64,000 nucleotides of DNA from Paludibacterium paludis (GCF_018802605.1 NZ_CP069161.1:2852001-2916000); one strand, 5' to 3'; counted from the first letter of the stretch, positions 26,271 to 35,493 are shown. Notes: generated by a model from the letters alone, not told the origin. Numbers and translations: made by a program.

Positions 26271-26823
26271 GTTGAACCGCCAAAGTAAGTATCACCGGGT
26301 CTCGGGACTGGCGCGTCCCCTCCGGATCGGAATGAAGAAACTCCGCCGCCTCTTCCGGCAGCATGATCATCAGGCGCTGCAGCAGCGCCTCGGGCAGCAG
26401 CCGGCAAAATGGCCTCAAGCGCAGCGCGCCTTGCCGCCAGATATCCATCTCGCGGACCGTTCTCCGGATCCCGGCCGGTTGGGCCGGCAGCGGGATGGCG
26501 GCAAAGTGCCGGGCGAAGCCGGGCACCTTGCGCCAGACACCGCCAAGCGGCAAGGCATCGCGCAGCGCATGGCATCCCAGAAGGAAGACAACATGCGGCA
26601 GTGCGAACCAGTGATCGACGAACCATTCGGACCAATCTTGGCGCGAGAGCCCCGGCACCTGGCACGGCAGCCGGTACATCTCGATCAGCACATCGTTCAC
26701 CGCGGAACGGATTCCCGCCTCTTCGGGCACCCGCTCCGCGTCAAAACGCGAGGGATGAATGTAAGCGAGAGGATCGAAAAGAATCCGCTGCAGCCGGACA
26801 GTGCCGGAGGCATTGTCACACAT
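26227..26823 (-). CDS. orgA: Type III sorting platform protein (SctK, OrgA)
   Basis: 198 residues from ATG 26823, which overlaps the prgK end; the frame is open to 26952 but the OrgA pattern starts here (LQRILFDPLAYIHPSRF). A second family block is LPHVVFLLGCHALRDAL. OrgA joins the SpaO sorting platform to the PrgH/PrgK rings on the cytoplasmic side. Length is close to Salmonella OrgA (199). Confidence 0.85.
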   Translation of the reverse strand: MCDNASGTVRLQRILFDPLAYIHPSRFDAERVPEEAGIRSAVNDVLIEMYRLPCQVPGLSRQDWSEWFVDHWFALPHVVFLLGCHALRDALPLGGVWRKVPGFARHFAAIPLPAQPAGIRRTVREMDIWRQGALRLRPFCRLLPEALLQRLMIMLPEEAAEFLHSDPEGTRQSRDPVILTLAVQHATRNLYQPCRFRD

Positions 26824-27541
26824 CGTACGACTCCCGGATCTTGCGCTTGCGGTACCACCACGCACCGACACCGGCAAACAGGCCGAGCAAAGCCGCCAGC
26901 GCGCCGCCGATGGCGATACCGCCATGCTGGCGCGGCGCGTCGGGCGCGACATGCTGCATGGGAGGGCGCGGATTGACCACGACCGAAATGTTGTCGTAGT
27001 CGATATCCGAAAAGCTGTTTTTCAGGAAACGCTTCACATCGCTGATCAATGCCTGCGGATCGGTGCCCTGCTCATAGACCAGCAAGGCCGAAACATGCAT
27101 GGGCGCCTGCTTGTCGTTGTCGTCGGCGCTGTTGGTGTCATAGCTGACATCCACGTGGGCCGAGACCACATGGTTCATCGACGACAAGGACTGTTCGAGA
27201 CGCTGCTCGATCGCGGAGGTCAGCCGGGCCTTCTCGGCCTGGGGCGAGGACACCAGCGAATCGGCCGGGAACTGCTTGTCGATCTGGACACGCGGACCGG
27301 ACGGAAGATTGTAGGTTTTCAGGAGATCCACGGCCGCCACGAAGTCGGATTTGTCGACATCCACGTCATAGCCGGTTTTTCCCTTGTCCTCCTTGCTGGC
27401 GCTGATGTTGTTGCGCTGCAGGGCGGCAAGCACCTCATTGGCCTGGCGTTGATCCAGGCCGGTGAGCAATCCTTGCTTGCACCCGGTCAGCAGTACGCAC
27501 AAGCCCAGCGTCGCCACGAGGCCGGTTTTGTGGTTTTTCAT
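26816..27541 (-). CDS. prgK: Type III inner ring lipoprotein (SctJ, PrgK)
   Basis: 241 residues. A signal peptide ends in the lipobox LLTG-C21, so the mature protein is a lipoprotein. The ring-building domain shows GLDQRQANEVLAALQRNNIS and GYDVDVDKSDFVAAVDLLK, and a C-terminal membrane anchor (about 208-230, GGALAALLGLFAGVGAWW) precedes a basic tail. With PrgH it forms the inner membrane ring. The start overlaps prgJ by 4 nt. Confidence 0.94.
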   Translation of the reverse strand: MKNHKTGLVATLGLCVLLTGCKQGLLTGLDQRQANEVLAALQRNNISASKEDKGKTGYDVDVDKSDFVAAVDLLKTYNLPSGPRVQIDKQFPADSLVSSPQAEKARLTSAIEQRLEQSLSSMNHVVSAHVDVSYDTNSADDNDKQAPMHVSALLVYEQGTDPQALISDVKRFLKNSFSDIDYDNISVVVNPRPPMQHVAPDAPRQHGGIAIGGALAALLGLFAGVGAWWYRKRKIRESYDV

Positions 27542-27837
27542 GATTTGAGCAACGTCTCCACGACATTGGTGGCTTTACGAGCCATGGTGCTGATGTATGA
27601 AACTTCCAAAGAGTAGTTCGAAGTCATTACCTGTAATTTCATCAGCTTGTCGGGCGACGACAGCGCGCCCGGCTCGCTGATGGATTTCAGGATATCGCCG
27701 CGCAGTTTCGTGCCTTCCACGGTGGTATCGGCCATGGCCTGCATGACGCGGTCTTCCAGTGGCATGACAGTAGCGTCCTCGTTGAGCGTGACCTTTTCGG
27801 CCAGCGAAGACAGCGGCTGGATCGGAGCAACAGACAT
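27538..27837 (-). CDS. prgJ: Type III inner rod protein (SctI, PrgJ)
   Basis: 99 residues. The C-terminal helix is diagnostic: MTSNYSLEVSYISTMARKAT, then VVETLLKS, close to the end of Salmonella PrgJ. It forms the short inner rod linking the export apparatus to the needle. It sits between needle subunit prgI (50 bp upstream) and prgK (4-nt overlap), the conserved order. Confidence 0.93.
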   Translation of the reverse strand: MSVAPIQPLSSLAEKVTLNEDATVMPLEDRVMQAMADTTVEGTKLRGDILKSISEPGALSSPDKLMKLQVMTSNYSLEVSYISTMARKATNVVETLLKS

Positions 27838-27887
27838 GATGTGGCGTCCTCGAAGAATGAAAACAATGATTCCGCGTTGCGGCCGTC

Positions 27888-28178
27888 TTAGCGCAAGTTC
27901 TGCAGGATGGTGCTATCCACGTCCTTGAAGGACTTGACGGTGCTGGACTGCGCATTGCGGTACAGGGTGTATTCGGATAACGCCTTCTGGTAGTCGGCCA
28001 GCTTGCTCGGGTCGGACGGATCGCTGGTCAGGGCGGAAAGTGTCGTGGACACCTTGTTGTTCAGATCGATGACACCGGAGTCGAATTGATTCGACACATT
28101 GGTCAACCAGCCGTTCCAGTTGTCGGCATTGCCGGCGTCCTGGTTCGGGCCTACGACGATAGGGTATTGACTGGGCAT
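27888..28178 (-). CDS. prgI: Type III needle subunit (SctF, PrgI)
   Basis: 96 residues, slightly longer than PrgI (80) because of a 14-residue N-terminal extension (MPSQYPIVVGPNQD). The helical hairpin follows: WLTNVSNQFDSGVIDLNNKV, a proline turn PSDPSKLADYQ, and ALSEYTLYRNAQSSTVKSF ending STILQNLR. It polymerises into the extracellular needle. The gene starts 21 bp downstream of prgH. Confidence 0.93.
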   Translation of the reverse strand: MPSQYPIVVGPNQDAGNADNWNGWLTNVSNQFDSGVIDLNNKVSTTLSALTSDPSDPSKLADYQKALSEYTLYRNAQSSTVKSFKDVDSTILQNLR

Positions 28179-28199
28179 GACATGATTCCTTACATGAAA

Positions 28200-29423
28200 T
28201 TAACGGGGGGAAATCGGTTCGGGGAAATACCACTGCCGGGGCGCCAGCTTGACGTAGCCCTCGCTGCCGTACTGGTAGGACTTGCCCTTGAGCCAGTCCT
28301 CTTTCAGCTCGACGGAGAAATGCACGTAGCGCGATCCCCATTGCCGGTAAAACTGTCCTGAAAACGCTCGCAACCGGGAGAGCGCGGCGTCGTCAAGGTC
28401 GCCTCGCGTCACGAAGGTCACACTGCCCTCGTGGCGGATCTCGTCGAAAGGGATGGCCAGTCGTTTCAGACCTTCGCGGGCGACATCCGCCACCTCCGCG
28501 TCGCTATGCGTTTCGACGCTGACGCTCGAAGCGTAGGGCAGCTGGTGCTTAAGCCATCCGCGCAATTGCAGCAGCGAAGGCGCGTCGGTATTCGAGCGGT
28601 CCTGGCTGACCAGCAGTACGGGATGAGCGGGATCCTCCAGCCGCAGCACGAACCAGGCCGTGCCCCGTTCATCAAGAAGACGGCCGAGCCGCGCGCTCTC
28701 CTCCTCTTTCGATACGACGGTGACTCCGGCGATCTTGCCGGTGCGAACGAGGGCCTGCCGCGCCCAGTTGGCATCCTCCTCGGAAGCCGCGACGACATAC
28801 ATCCGGCCCTCGCTCTCCCGGATCAGGCAGGGCTGCCCGGTGCCGGTCATCATCGCGGCAAGCGAAGCGGTTTCCTGATCGACGGTCGGATGGTTCGCCA
28901 GCCAGACGAACCGGCAGGCGCCGGCGACAATCGCCGCCACAGCCACGAACCCCAGAGCCGCCAACGCGGCGCGGCGAGCGCGTGACGGAGCCGACACGAG
29001 GGGAGTTCCGGCCGGCGGCGAAGTCATCGCCAAGCCCAGCACCTCTTCGGACCAGGGTTCGTCGATGCGCCGGACCGCAAAACGCAGTGTGCCGGCGGTC
29101 AACACCCGGTTGAGCTGCGCCGCCTCATCGCGTGAGCCATCCGCGGCATGAATGGTGATGGAGAGCGGCTCGGCCAGAACCGAGTCCGGTTCGGCAAGCC
29201 GCAATTCGATATTGGGACCGTTGGTGTCCGAAGGCAGATACAGCGCATCCTCCGGCATATCCGGCATGGCGTCGTCCGCGCCGGGCGCAAGCAGCGTCTC
29301 ACTGCCCACGACAAGCAGGGTGCGTCCCGCAGGCAACTCGAACTCGGCGCCGGACAGCGCACCGCCAAGAATGCGCAGGGTATAGGCGGCGGGGGCGACG
29401 GGTTTCAGAAAATCCTCGTTCAT
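28200..29423 (-). CDS. prgH: Type III inner membrane ring protein (SctD, PrgH)
   Basis: 407 residues. A cytoplasmic N-terminal FHA-like domain (PAAYTLRILGGALSGAEFEL) is followed by one membrane helix near 148-170 (LAALGFVAVAAIVAGACRFV) and a periplasmic ring domain, the layout of PrgH. It forms the outer part of the inner membrane ring with PrgK. ATG 29423 overlaps the hilA stop by 4 nt (ATGA), which couples the needle-complex genes to the regulator. Confidence 0.9.
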   Translation of the reverse strand: MNEDFLKPVAPAAYTLRILGGALSGAEFELPAGRTLLVVGSETLLAPGADDAMPDMPEDALYLPSDTNGPNIELRLAEPDSVLAEPLSITIHAADGSRDEAAQLNRVLTAGTLRFAVRRIDEPWSEEVLGLAMTSPPAGTPLVSAPSRARRAALAALGFVAVAAIVAGACRFVWLANHPTVDQETASLAAMMTGTGQPCLIRESEGRMYVVAASEEDANWARQALVRTGKIAGVTVVSKEEESARLGRLLDERGTAWFVLRLEDPAHPVLLVSQDRSNTDAPSLLQLRGWLKHQLPYASSVSVETHSDAEVADVAREGLKRLAIPFDEIRHEGSVTFVTRGDLDDAALSRLRAFSGQFYRQWGSRYVHFSVELKEDWLKGKSYQYGSEGYVKLAPRQWYFPEPISPR

Positions 29424-31147
29424 ACTCGTGCTTCGCTGTTAAAGGTTGTCTTGAAAAGGGAACGGGATCGCCCGGACTCACCGGCCGGCATGGCCGGATC
29501 ATCGGACAGGCGAGGATCGGCGCGCATCAGTCCGAGCCAGCGGCAACCGGCGGCCTCGGCACGGATTTCCAGCGAGCGGGCCGCGTCGGGGCCGCCAAGC
29601 AGGCGGACCACCGGCAGAAAAACCGACAGCATCGGCGGCTCGCGGCCGGCTTCGTCCAGCAATGCAGGTATCAGTCCGGCAACCCGGTCCGGATCGACCG
29701 AAGCCATCACCCAGGCATGACAGGCGGACAGCCACAAGGCGTCCTCCTCTTCCACACCGATACGTCTTGCCATGGCCACAGCGCTTTCCGCATCGCCCTG
29801 CATCATCAGCACCACCGCCAGGGCGGCGTACACGGCGGGGCCGGGACACGGGGACGTGCGCAACAACGCCTCTCCGGTTTCCCGCGCCAGGGCAAAACGG
29901 CCAAGGTGGAACAACACCCAGATCGTTTCGATCCGGGCCCGGTCCATGCCAGAATCGATGGCCAGACACCGCTCCAGTTCGGCGAGCGCATCGGCGCGGC
30001 GGCCTTCATGAACAAGATGGCATGCGTAGTAATAGTGCAGTTCGGCGATCGGCGCGCCGATCGACAGCGCTTCATGGAAGCACTGCTCCGCCGCGTCGGT
30101 ATCGCCTTCGGCAAAACGCCAGTACCAGCCTTTCACGGCCAGCAATAGCGGAGATTTGGGGTCCAGCGTTTCGGCCGTCTCAAGCGCCTGCCGGGTGCGC
30201 TCCATCACATCCTGAACGTGCAGGTATCCCAGGGAAGCCAGCGCCAGATAGACTTCGGCCACGCCGCAGTGGGCCGGCGCATAACCGGGGTCGGCGCCAA
30301 GCGCCATCTGGAAATAGTGAAGCGCATGATCGAGATTGCGCCGGGAAGGCTGACGCAGGTAACGGCGCGCCTGCTGACAAGACAGCATCACATCCAGCGA
30401 CGCGCCGTCGGAAGGCAGCGCCCGGGAGGGAACGAAACCCGGAATCTGTCCGGGCAGCTCCGCCGCGATACGCTGAATCAGCGTGGCATCGGACATGCCG
30501 TCGACAAGCAGCAGAGTGTGGCTCGATACCAGCGCGTGATCGGAGGACCGGACCAGTTCGAGCTTGAGCAGGCGATTGCCGCCCCGCTGCACGGTTTCGC
30601 CGGCGAGATAGTAATCGGGGGCGACTTTTTCGAGGAGCGCATGGATCCCGGCGCTCGAGGTCGCCTCGCGGCTCATGACCGCAGGCACGACATGGACACC
30701 ATAATGGCCTAGCCGCGACAGTTTGTGGATCAGGCTGCCGTGAACGGCCAGGCTGTCGAAACCGGAGATCTGAAACGGCAGAATCGCCAGGGAACACTGC
30801 GAGACGCGCTGCGCGGCGGGCATGAAGGTCGCCACGCGGTTGAAACGGAATCCCTTGCCGTACACGGTCTCGATATACCGGTCGTCACGGGTTTCCCCAA
30901 GCAGGCGGCGCAAGGTATAGATACAGCGTGTCAGCGACTCCTCACCGACCGACTCGGCACCCCACACCGCGTCGAGCAGTGCGTCTTTGCTGACCAGCTC
31001 ACCGGCGGATTTCACCAGCGTCAGCAGAACGAGGGTCTCTTTGGGAGGCAACCGCGTCTCCTTTCCGCCGCGCGACAGCACGCCTTCGGACTTCAAGACG
31101 AAGTCGCCGAAGACAAACTGACCGGCAAATGTTCTGTCGCTGTGCAT
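29420..31147 (-). CDS. hilA: HilA-type transcriptional activator of the type III genes
   Basis: 575 residues from ATG 31147 (GGGAGCGGGT upstream); an in-frame GTG at 31162 is less likely. Residues 8-110 form an OmpR/PhoB-like winged helix (LPPKETLVLLTLVKSAGELV, ESLTRCIYTLRRLLGE, YIETVYGKGFRF). The long C-terminal part has tetratricopeptide-like helices (ADPGYAPAHCGVAEVYLAL, ALSIGAPIAELHYYYACHL). This is the HilA/CilA architecture, the activator of SPI-1 genes. Unlike OmpR-family response regulators there is no receiver domain, so control is probably by its own expression level. It is the first gene of the prgHIJK-org unit. Confidence 0.88.
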   Translation of the reverse strand: MHSDRTFAGQFVFGDFVLKSEGVLSRGGKETRLPPKETLVLLTLVKSAGELVSKDALLDAVWGAESVGEESLTRCIYTLRRLLGETRDDRYIETVYGKGFRFNRVATFMPAAQRVSQCSLAILPFQISGFDSLAVHGSLIHKLSRLGHYGVHVVPAVMSREATSSAGIHALLEKVAPDYYLAGETVQRGGNRLLKLELVRSSDHALVSSHTLLLVDGMSDATLIQRIAAELPGQIPGFVPSRALPSDGASLDVMLSCQQARRYLRQPSRRNLDHALHYFQMALGADPGYAPAHCGVAEVYLALASLGYLHVQDVMERTRQALETAETLDPKSPLLLAVKGWYWRFAEGDTDAAEQCFHEALSIGAPIAELHYYYACHLVHEGRRADALAELERCLAIDSGMDRARIETIWVLFHLGRFALARETGEALLRTSPCPGPAVYAALAVVLMMQGDAESAVAMARRIGVEEEDALWLSACHAWVMASVDPDRVAGLIPALLDEAGREPPMLSVFLPVVRLLGGPDAARSLEIRAEAAGCRWLGLMRADPRLSDDPAMPAGESGRSRSLFKTTFNSEARV

Positions 31148-31256
31148 ACCCGCTCCCGCCACATGGCTAAATCACTGAATTGGCAACCAATTTATCTTTC
31201 GCGGGATGAGAAAGTGATCGGAGGAATCCGAAAGCGAAAAAAGAAAAAAACCGCAC

Positions 31257-31296
31257 AAAAAAAGACACCCCCGACGCAGTCAACTGCGCGGGGGTG
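31257..31296 (-). terminator. Terminator after iacP
   Basis: On the minus strand a long stem (arms at 31283-31296 and 31266-31280) with a CACCCCCG/CGGGGGTG base is followed by a T-rich run (A-run on the plus strand, 31257-31263). It ends the sip-iacP transcript and separates it from hilA. Confidence 0.85.
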
Positions 31297-31316
31297 GCTG
31301 GCGGGATCCGGACGAC

Positions 31317-31583
31317 TCAGTTGGTGACGGTTTCCTTGGCCGTCTTGATGGTCTGAATAAGGCCGCACGTGGTCAGCATGCTTTCCAGATGGGTCGCGTC
31401 CAGCTCAACCGAAAAGGTTTCGTTGACAGAGATCACCAACTCGATCAGGTCCATCGAGTCGGCGCCCAAGTCCTTGACGAAGTGGGTATCATCCTTCACG
31501 TCGGCCTCATCGATAACGAACGTCCAGGCGATCAGGCTGCGGACGCGCTCTTCGATGCTTTGGCTGTTTGAGTAAAGATTCAT
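31317..31583 (-). CDS. iacP: Acyl carrier protein of the type III effector operon (IacP)
   Basis: 88 residues with the carrier-protein motif LGADSMDLIELV, whose Ser carries phosphopantetheine. In Salmonella, IacP lies after sipA and supports secretion of SPI-1 translocators and effectors. Here the place is the same. It is followed by a terminator. Confidence 0.92.
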   Translation of the reverse strand: MNLYSNSQSIEERVRSLIAWTFVIDEADVKDDTHFVKDLGADSMDLIELVISVNETFSVELDATHLESMLTTCGLIQTIKTAKETVTN

Positions 31584-31840
31584 GTGCTGTCTCCCAAAAA
31601 ATAAATCAAGGCAGCAATGAGCTGGGGGTCCGACGCGGGCCCAGTCCTCGTGTCCGCCGATGTGGTTACTTTAGAGAGACGGCGAAGCGTAGAAGATCAG
31701 AGGAATCCGAAACTGCGCGGGTTCCGGGTCCGCCCGCTTGACCGGGGCAGGCACCCGGCGGGAAGGAATGGAATGGAGGAAAATGGGAAAAAACGCCGTC
31801 GCCACCTTGACGATGGCGACGGCGGCACAGCGAAAACGGC
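31584..31840. other. Spacer between sipA and iacP
   Basis: 257 bp with no gene seen. In Salmonella the gap between sipA and iacP is short, so this longer spacer is unusual. No recognisable sicP or sptP remnant is present. Confidence 0.4.
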
Positions 31841-34210
31841 TTACGCGGCCACAGTTTCCACAGGAGACAGGAAAGCGTTGCCGGCCTCGCGCTGGAATTC
31901 GGCAGCATGCCTCGTCAGCGCGCCCTTTTCCGTCAGAAGCACACCCAGGGAACCGCGCGCCCTGCCATCGGCGATGCCGGAGGACAGCATCTTCAAGTTA
32001 TTGGCGTTATCCTCGCCCAGGTACGCTGCGACCAGAGACCAGATCACGCCTTCGGGAGACGACGGTTTGTTGAACCGGTCGTTGTCCTTGAGCGCGCGCC
32101 CGGCCGTCACGATCACGGTGGCATGACGGAGGAAACGCTCGGCTTCCTTGCCGGCAAGCGACGCGTCTCCCCGGGTTGTGTCCTTGCCCAGCCGTTGAAG
32201 CACATCCCGAATCCTGCCAAGATCGTCCTGAAAGGCATCGTCCAGGATCCCATCGGGGTAATTTCGTAGCGTTCTCTCCAGCCTGTCAACAACCTGGTTC
32301 ACCTGTTTGCGGAACGCGCGGGAGGCTTGCCAGTCGCCGGGGTCGGTAACCGTATCCAGCGACGCCTTGATCAGAGAAAGCAAGCGCATGGGTATCGTTT
32401 CGAAGGAGGCATCATTGAACTGCTTGGGAGGTTCGAACTGCACCGGCATCGGGCCGACGATGCGCATCCTGCCAAAATCGTAAGCCGGCGCTTTTTCTGG
32501 CTTCAAAGACAGCTCCGACACCCGGCCAAGTGCCGCGGTAATGGGAGCCAACTCAATCGAGGCAACTGAGATATGAGAACCGCTACCGGCTTGATCAACC
32601 GCGTCGGAGATAGGGTTTGACCGAGATGCGCCATCCACTACCAAAGACTGGATCGATACCTCTCGCCCAACGAATTCCAAGTTCGGCACAGGTTCCAATA
32701 GGGAACCATCCTCTTCCACGGTTGTGGTCACGACAGGAACATCAGGGAACAGTTGCTGTCTCGGCTCCTTCAAGGATAGATCCTCAGAGGACGAGGCCTT
32801 AGCAGAGGGGTCGAAGTAAATCGTATCGTAAGGATCCTGATTCAATGCTGCCTTGGCCCGCTCACTCAGCAAATTGTCATCAAAACCCTCCATATCCGTC
32901 GATTGATCGGACATATCCACCCTGGACATCTCTGTTCCGGTCGAGCTTGACGTGCTATCCATGCTAGTGGTGTCGGATTTCACGAACGACGGCGTCTCGG
33001 ACCGCAGAGTGTCCTGCGTGTCTTCCGCCGCTTTAGTTTGAACCCCTGCCTCTGCCGTTTCGACCCCGCTGTCCATCGACGTTGCCGCATCACTCGTGGT
33101 GGTCGCGGAAGGATCCTGATTCAATGCTGCCTTGGCCCGCTCACTCAGCAAGTTGTCATCAAAACCCTCCATATCCGTCGATTGATCGGACATATCCACC
33201 CTGGACATCTCTGTTCCGGTCGAGCTTGACGTGCTATCCATGCTAGTGGTGTCGGATTTCACGAACGACGGCGTCTCGGACCGCAGAGTGTCCTGCGTGT
33301 CTTCCGCCGCTTTAGTTTGAACCCCTGCCTCTGCCGTTTCGACCCCGCTGTCCATCGACGTTGCCGCATCACTCGTGGTGGTCGCGGCGGGCTTTTCGTC
33401 GTTGATACGATTGGAGGCATCGGCAGCAGGTTTGGATGATGACGCGCCCGAGGCGCTTTCAAGACCGCGGATAAAATGCACCCGGGCCAATTCGAGCATT
33501 ATCGAAGCGTTTCTGACATACAGCTGCGACGTTTTGTGCTCGCTGTACGTGCTCTGTACCGCGTTCGCCGCGCCATTCGCGGCGCCGTCCAGCATCGCAT
33601 GCCCGTTGTTCCACTCGCTATGGTGCAGCGAGGCGCCATGCCTATCCTGAACTTTCCCGTCCATGTGGGAGGCAACGAGGCGCCCCACTTCCCCGTGCTT
33701 CAACGAAGTCAGCGCATTGTCCCAACCGGCGGCATCGATGGCTTTGTTCAGTGCTTTGGCATGCGTTGCGAATGAATTCTGGATATTTCTGAATGAAGCC
33801 GAGTTCGCATCCTTTTTCTGAAGGGTGCCGATGTTTCCCTTCAGATACGTGGAAAAATTCTTTGCTGCTTTTTGTACGTTTTCCGGTAACGGCGCCCCGT
33901 TCAGCTGCAGCAGGAAACACACATTGGCGAACGCTTCGATCTGCAGACGCAAGAGCGGCTCGATCTCCGTCAATGCCTCGTGAGCGGGAAACCCGAATGT
34001 GGCCACCATGTATTGGTGCGCGCGATCCTTGTAATCCCGGACCAGCGAATTCGGTGTCGACCCGGCGAACGCGTGAGCGGCAGGTGGGGGTACGGGAACG
34101 GCGGAATCCGCGCGCACCTTTTCCGGTTTCATCAACTCCGGATGGAACGACAACACACGGGCATCCGAGATGGACGCACTGCGCTGACGTCCCGTAATTT
34201 CCATTCCCAT
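31841..34210 (-). CDS. sipA: Type III effector at the sipA position
   Basis: 789 residues, starting at ATG 34210 just after sipD (10 bp). SipA enters host cells and binds actin in Salmonella. The assignment rests mainly on position (sipB-C-D-A-iacP) and size; the C-terminal helical region (RAFRKQVNQVVDRLERTLRN) was not matched to the actin-binding domain by me. Between about residues 275 and 460 lies a Ser/Thr/Asp-rich linker containing two tandem copies of a 93-residue unit that are almost identical at DNA level (279 bp each). The linker ends with YDTIYFDPS. The cognate chaperone is probably InvB. Confidence 0.78.
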   Translation of the reverse strand: MGMEITGRQRSASISDARVLSFHPELMKPEKVRADSAVPVPPPAAHAFAGSTPNSLVRDYKDRAHQYMVATFGFPAHEALTEIEPLLRLQIEAFANVCFLLQLNGAPLPENVQKAAKNFSTYLKGNIGTLQKKDANSASFRNIQNSFATHAKALNKAIDAAGWDNALTSLKHGEVGRLVASHMDGKVQDRHGASLHHSEWNNGHAMLDGAANGAANAVQSTYSEHKTSQLYVRNASIMLELARVHFIRGLESASGASSSKPAADASNRINDEKPAATTTSDAATSMDSGVETAEAGVQTKAAEDTQDTLRSETPSFVKSDTTSMDSTSSSTGTEMSRVDMSDQSTDMEGFDDNLLSERAKAALNQDPSATTTSDAATSMDSGVETAEAGVQTKAAEDTQDTLRSETPSFVKSDTTSMDSTSSSTGTEMSRVDMSDQSTDMEGFDDNLLSERAKAALNQDPYDTIYFDPSAKASSSEDLSLKEPRQQLFPDVPVVTTTVEEDGSLLEPVPNLEFVGREVSIQSLVVDGASRSNPISDAVDQAGSGSHISVASIELAPITAALGRVSELSLKPEKAPAYDFGRMRIVGPMPVQFEPPKQFNDASFETIPMRLLSLIKASLDTVTDPGDWQASRAFRKQVNQVVDRLERTLRNYPDGILDDAFQDDLGRIRDVLQRLGKDTTRGDASLAGKEAERFLRHATVIVTAGRALKDNDRFNKPSSPEGVIWSLVAAYLGEDNANNLKMLSSGIADGRARGSLGVLLTEKGALTRHAAEFQREAGNAFLSPVETVAA
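32830..33387 (-). repeat. 279-bp tandem duplication inside sipA
   Basis: Bases 32830-33108 and 33109-33387 are identical except for one change that I see (32873 A versus 33152 G). Each copy is exactly 93 codons and stays in frame, so the protein gains a second copy of the unit that starts ATTTSDAATSMDSGVET and ends SERAKAALNQDP. The near-identity points to a recent event. Confidence 0.95.
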
Positions 34211-34220
34211 GTTTCTCTCC

Positions 34221-35474
34221 TTAAATCTTCAGGAAGCCCTGGTCCGTTTGCAGCAGCGACTGGATGCTGCTGCTCAGTACTTTGTTGAGGTTGTCGAACG
34301 TCGAGTTCGCCTGGCTGAACAATTGCGCCAACTGCTGCATCTTGTTCTGATAAGTCTGCATCGACGAGGAAAACGAGGTCTGGAAACTCTGGAACTGCGC
34401 CGAGTCGACCTCTTTGCCATCGGTCAGCGGGTTGCCGAAGGTTTTTGTCATCACTCCCTGAATATCCGCGAGCGGCATGGTGTCGAGCCCCAGATAATAA
34501 GTGCCGTCGCTATCCGGGTAGACCTTCAGTTCCGTGGATTTCGCAAACGCGTCCGCCTGATCCTTGGTCAGACCGGAGAGCATTTTGAACGTCGGCGGGC
34601 TGTTCGGATCGGGCATGCCGCCAGGACCGGAGGTGTTCCAGTATTTTTTCTGGATTTCCACGATTTTGTCGTTGAACGTCTTGGCGTCGAACTTATTGTG
34701 GTTGCTGTCGCTCGGCGCGGAACTGTCGATGCAGCCCGTTTCGGCTTCCTGTACATCGGTGCACAGATCGTTGTAAAAATCCGCATAGTTGTCGGCCAGG
34801 TCCGACCATCTCATCAGGTAGTCGGTATTCACCTCGCTCAGCGACTTGGAGAGCATGTCTTCAATCTGCTCGCTGGACAATACGCCGATCTTTCCCAACT
34901 GCTCCATCATCGTCCAGCATGATTGCATCGTCGCGTCGAACGAAGATTGAAACGCCTGGAATTGCGAGCCATCTACCATCTTGTTATCGGTCAGGGGAGT
35001 GCCGAAGGTTGCCATCATCGACTGCTGGACATCGGAGAGCGGCATGCTGGCGAACGACACGAAAGAGGCGCCACGCCCCGCTTTGTGGCCGTCAAGATGA
35101 CTCTTCAATTGCTGCAGCGACAGGCACAGCTGGGATACCGACTGTTTCGCCGCTTTCGTGGAGGACTGGATCCGCAAGGAAGGCGACGCGGGCCTGCCGG
35201 CAAAGGGGGCCGGCCCCGCAACCGGGGAGCCTCCGATCTTGCCGGTGCGGCGGCAGGCTTTCAACAGGGCGGAGAGCTTATCGGCGACGCCATCAAGGCT
35301 CACCTTGGCGTTCGCCATCACGCTGCCCAGCCCGCTTCGCGCAGCGACGGAGCGGGAGAGCGTGTCGTTCGATACGGTTTCGTGCCGGGTTTCATCGGTT
35401 TGGCCGACCGGGGCCGAGTTAGCGGCGCCGGCCAGCGGCGAGACGTGGGCCTCGCCACTGGGACGGATTTTCAT
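34221..35474 (-). CDS. sipD: Type III needle tip protein (SipD)
   Basis: 417 residues, longer than Salmonella SipD (343) or BipD (310). The C-terminus is typical: SAQFQSFQTSFSSSMQTY, then NSTFDNLNKVLSSSIQSLL. SipD caps the needle and controls insertion of SipB/SipC. Unusually, residues about 142-195 (MPLSDVQQSMMATFGTPL, SQFQAFQSSFDATMQS) repeat residues about 332-384 (MPLADIQGVMTKTFGNPL, AQFQSFQTSFSSSMQT), so a segment of the C-terminal helix region appears twice. That accounts for most of the extra length. Confidence 0.9.
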   Translation of the reverse strand: MKIRPSGEAHVSPLAGAANSAPVGQTDETRHETVSNDTLSRSVAARSGLGSVMANAKVSLDGVADKLSALLKACRRTGKIGGSPVAGPAPFAGRPASPSLRIQSSTKAAKQSVSQLCLSLQQLKSHLDGHKAGRGASFVSFASMPLSDVQQSMMATFGTPLTDNKMVDGSQFQAFQSSFDATMQSCWTMMEQLGKIGVLSSEQIEDMLSKSLSEVNTDYLMRWSDLADNYADFYNDLCTDVQEAETGCIDSSAPSDSNHNKFDAKTFNDKIVEIQKKYWNTSGPGGMPDPNSPPTFKMLSGLTKDQADAFAKSTELKVYPDSDGTYYLGLDTMPLADIQGVMTKTFGNPLTDGKEVDSAQFQSFQTSFSSSMQTYQNKMQQLAQLFSQANSTFDNLNKVLSSSIQSLLQTDQGFLKI

Positions 35475-35493
35475 GAGTCATTCCTTTGCTGAA

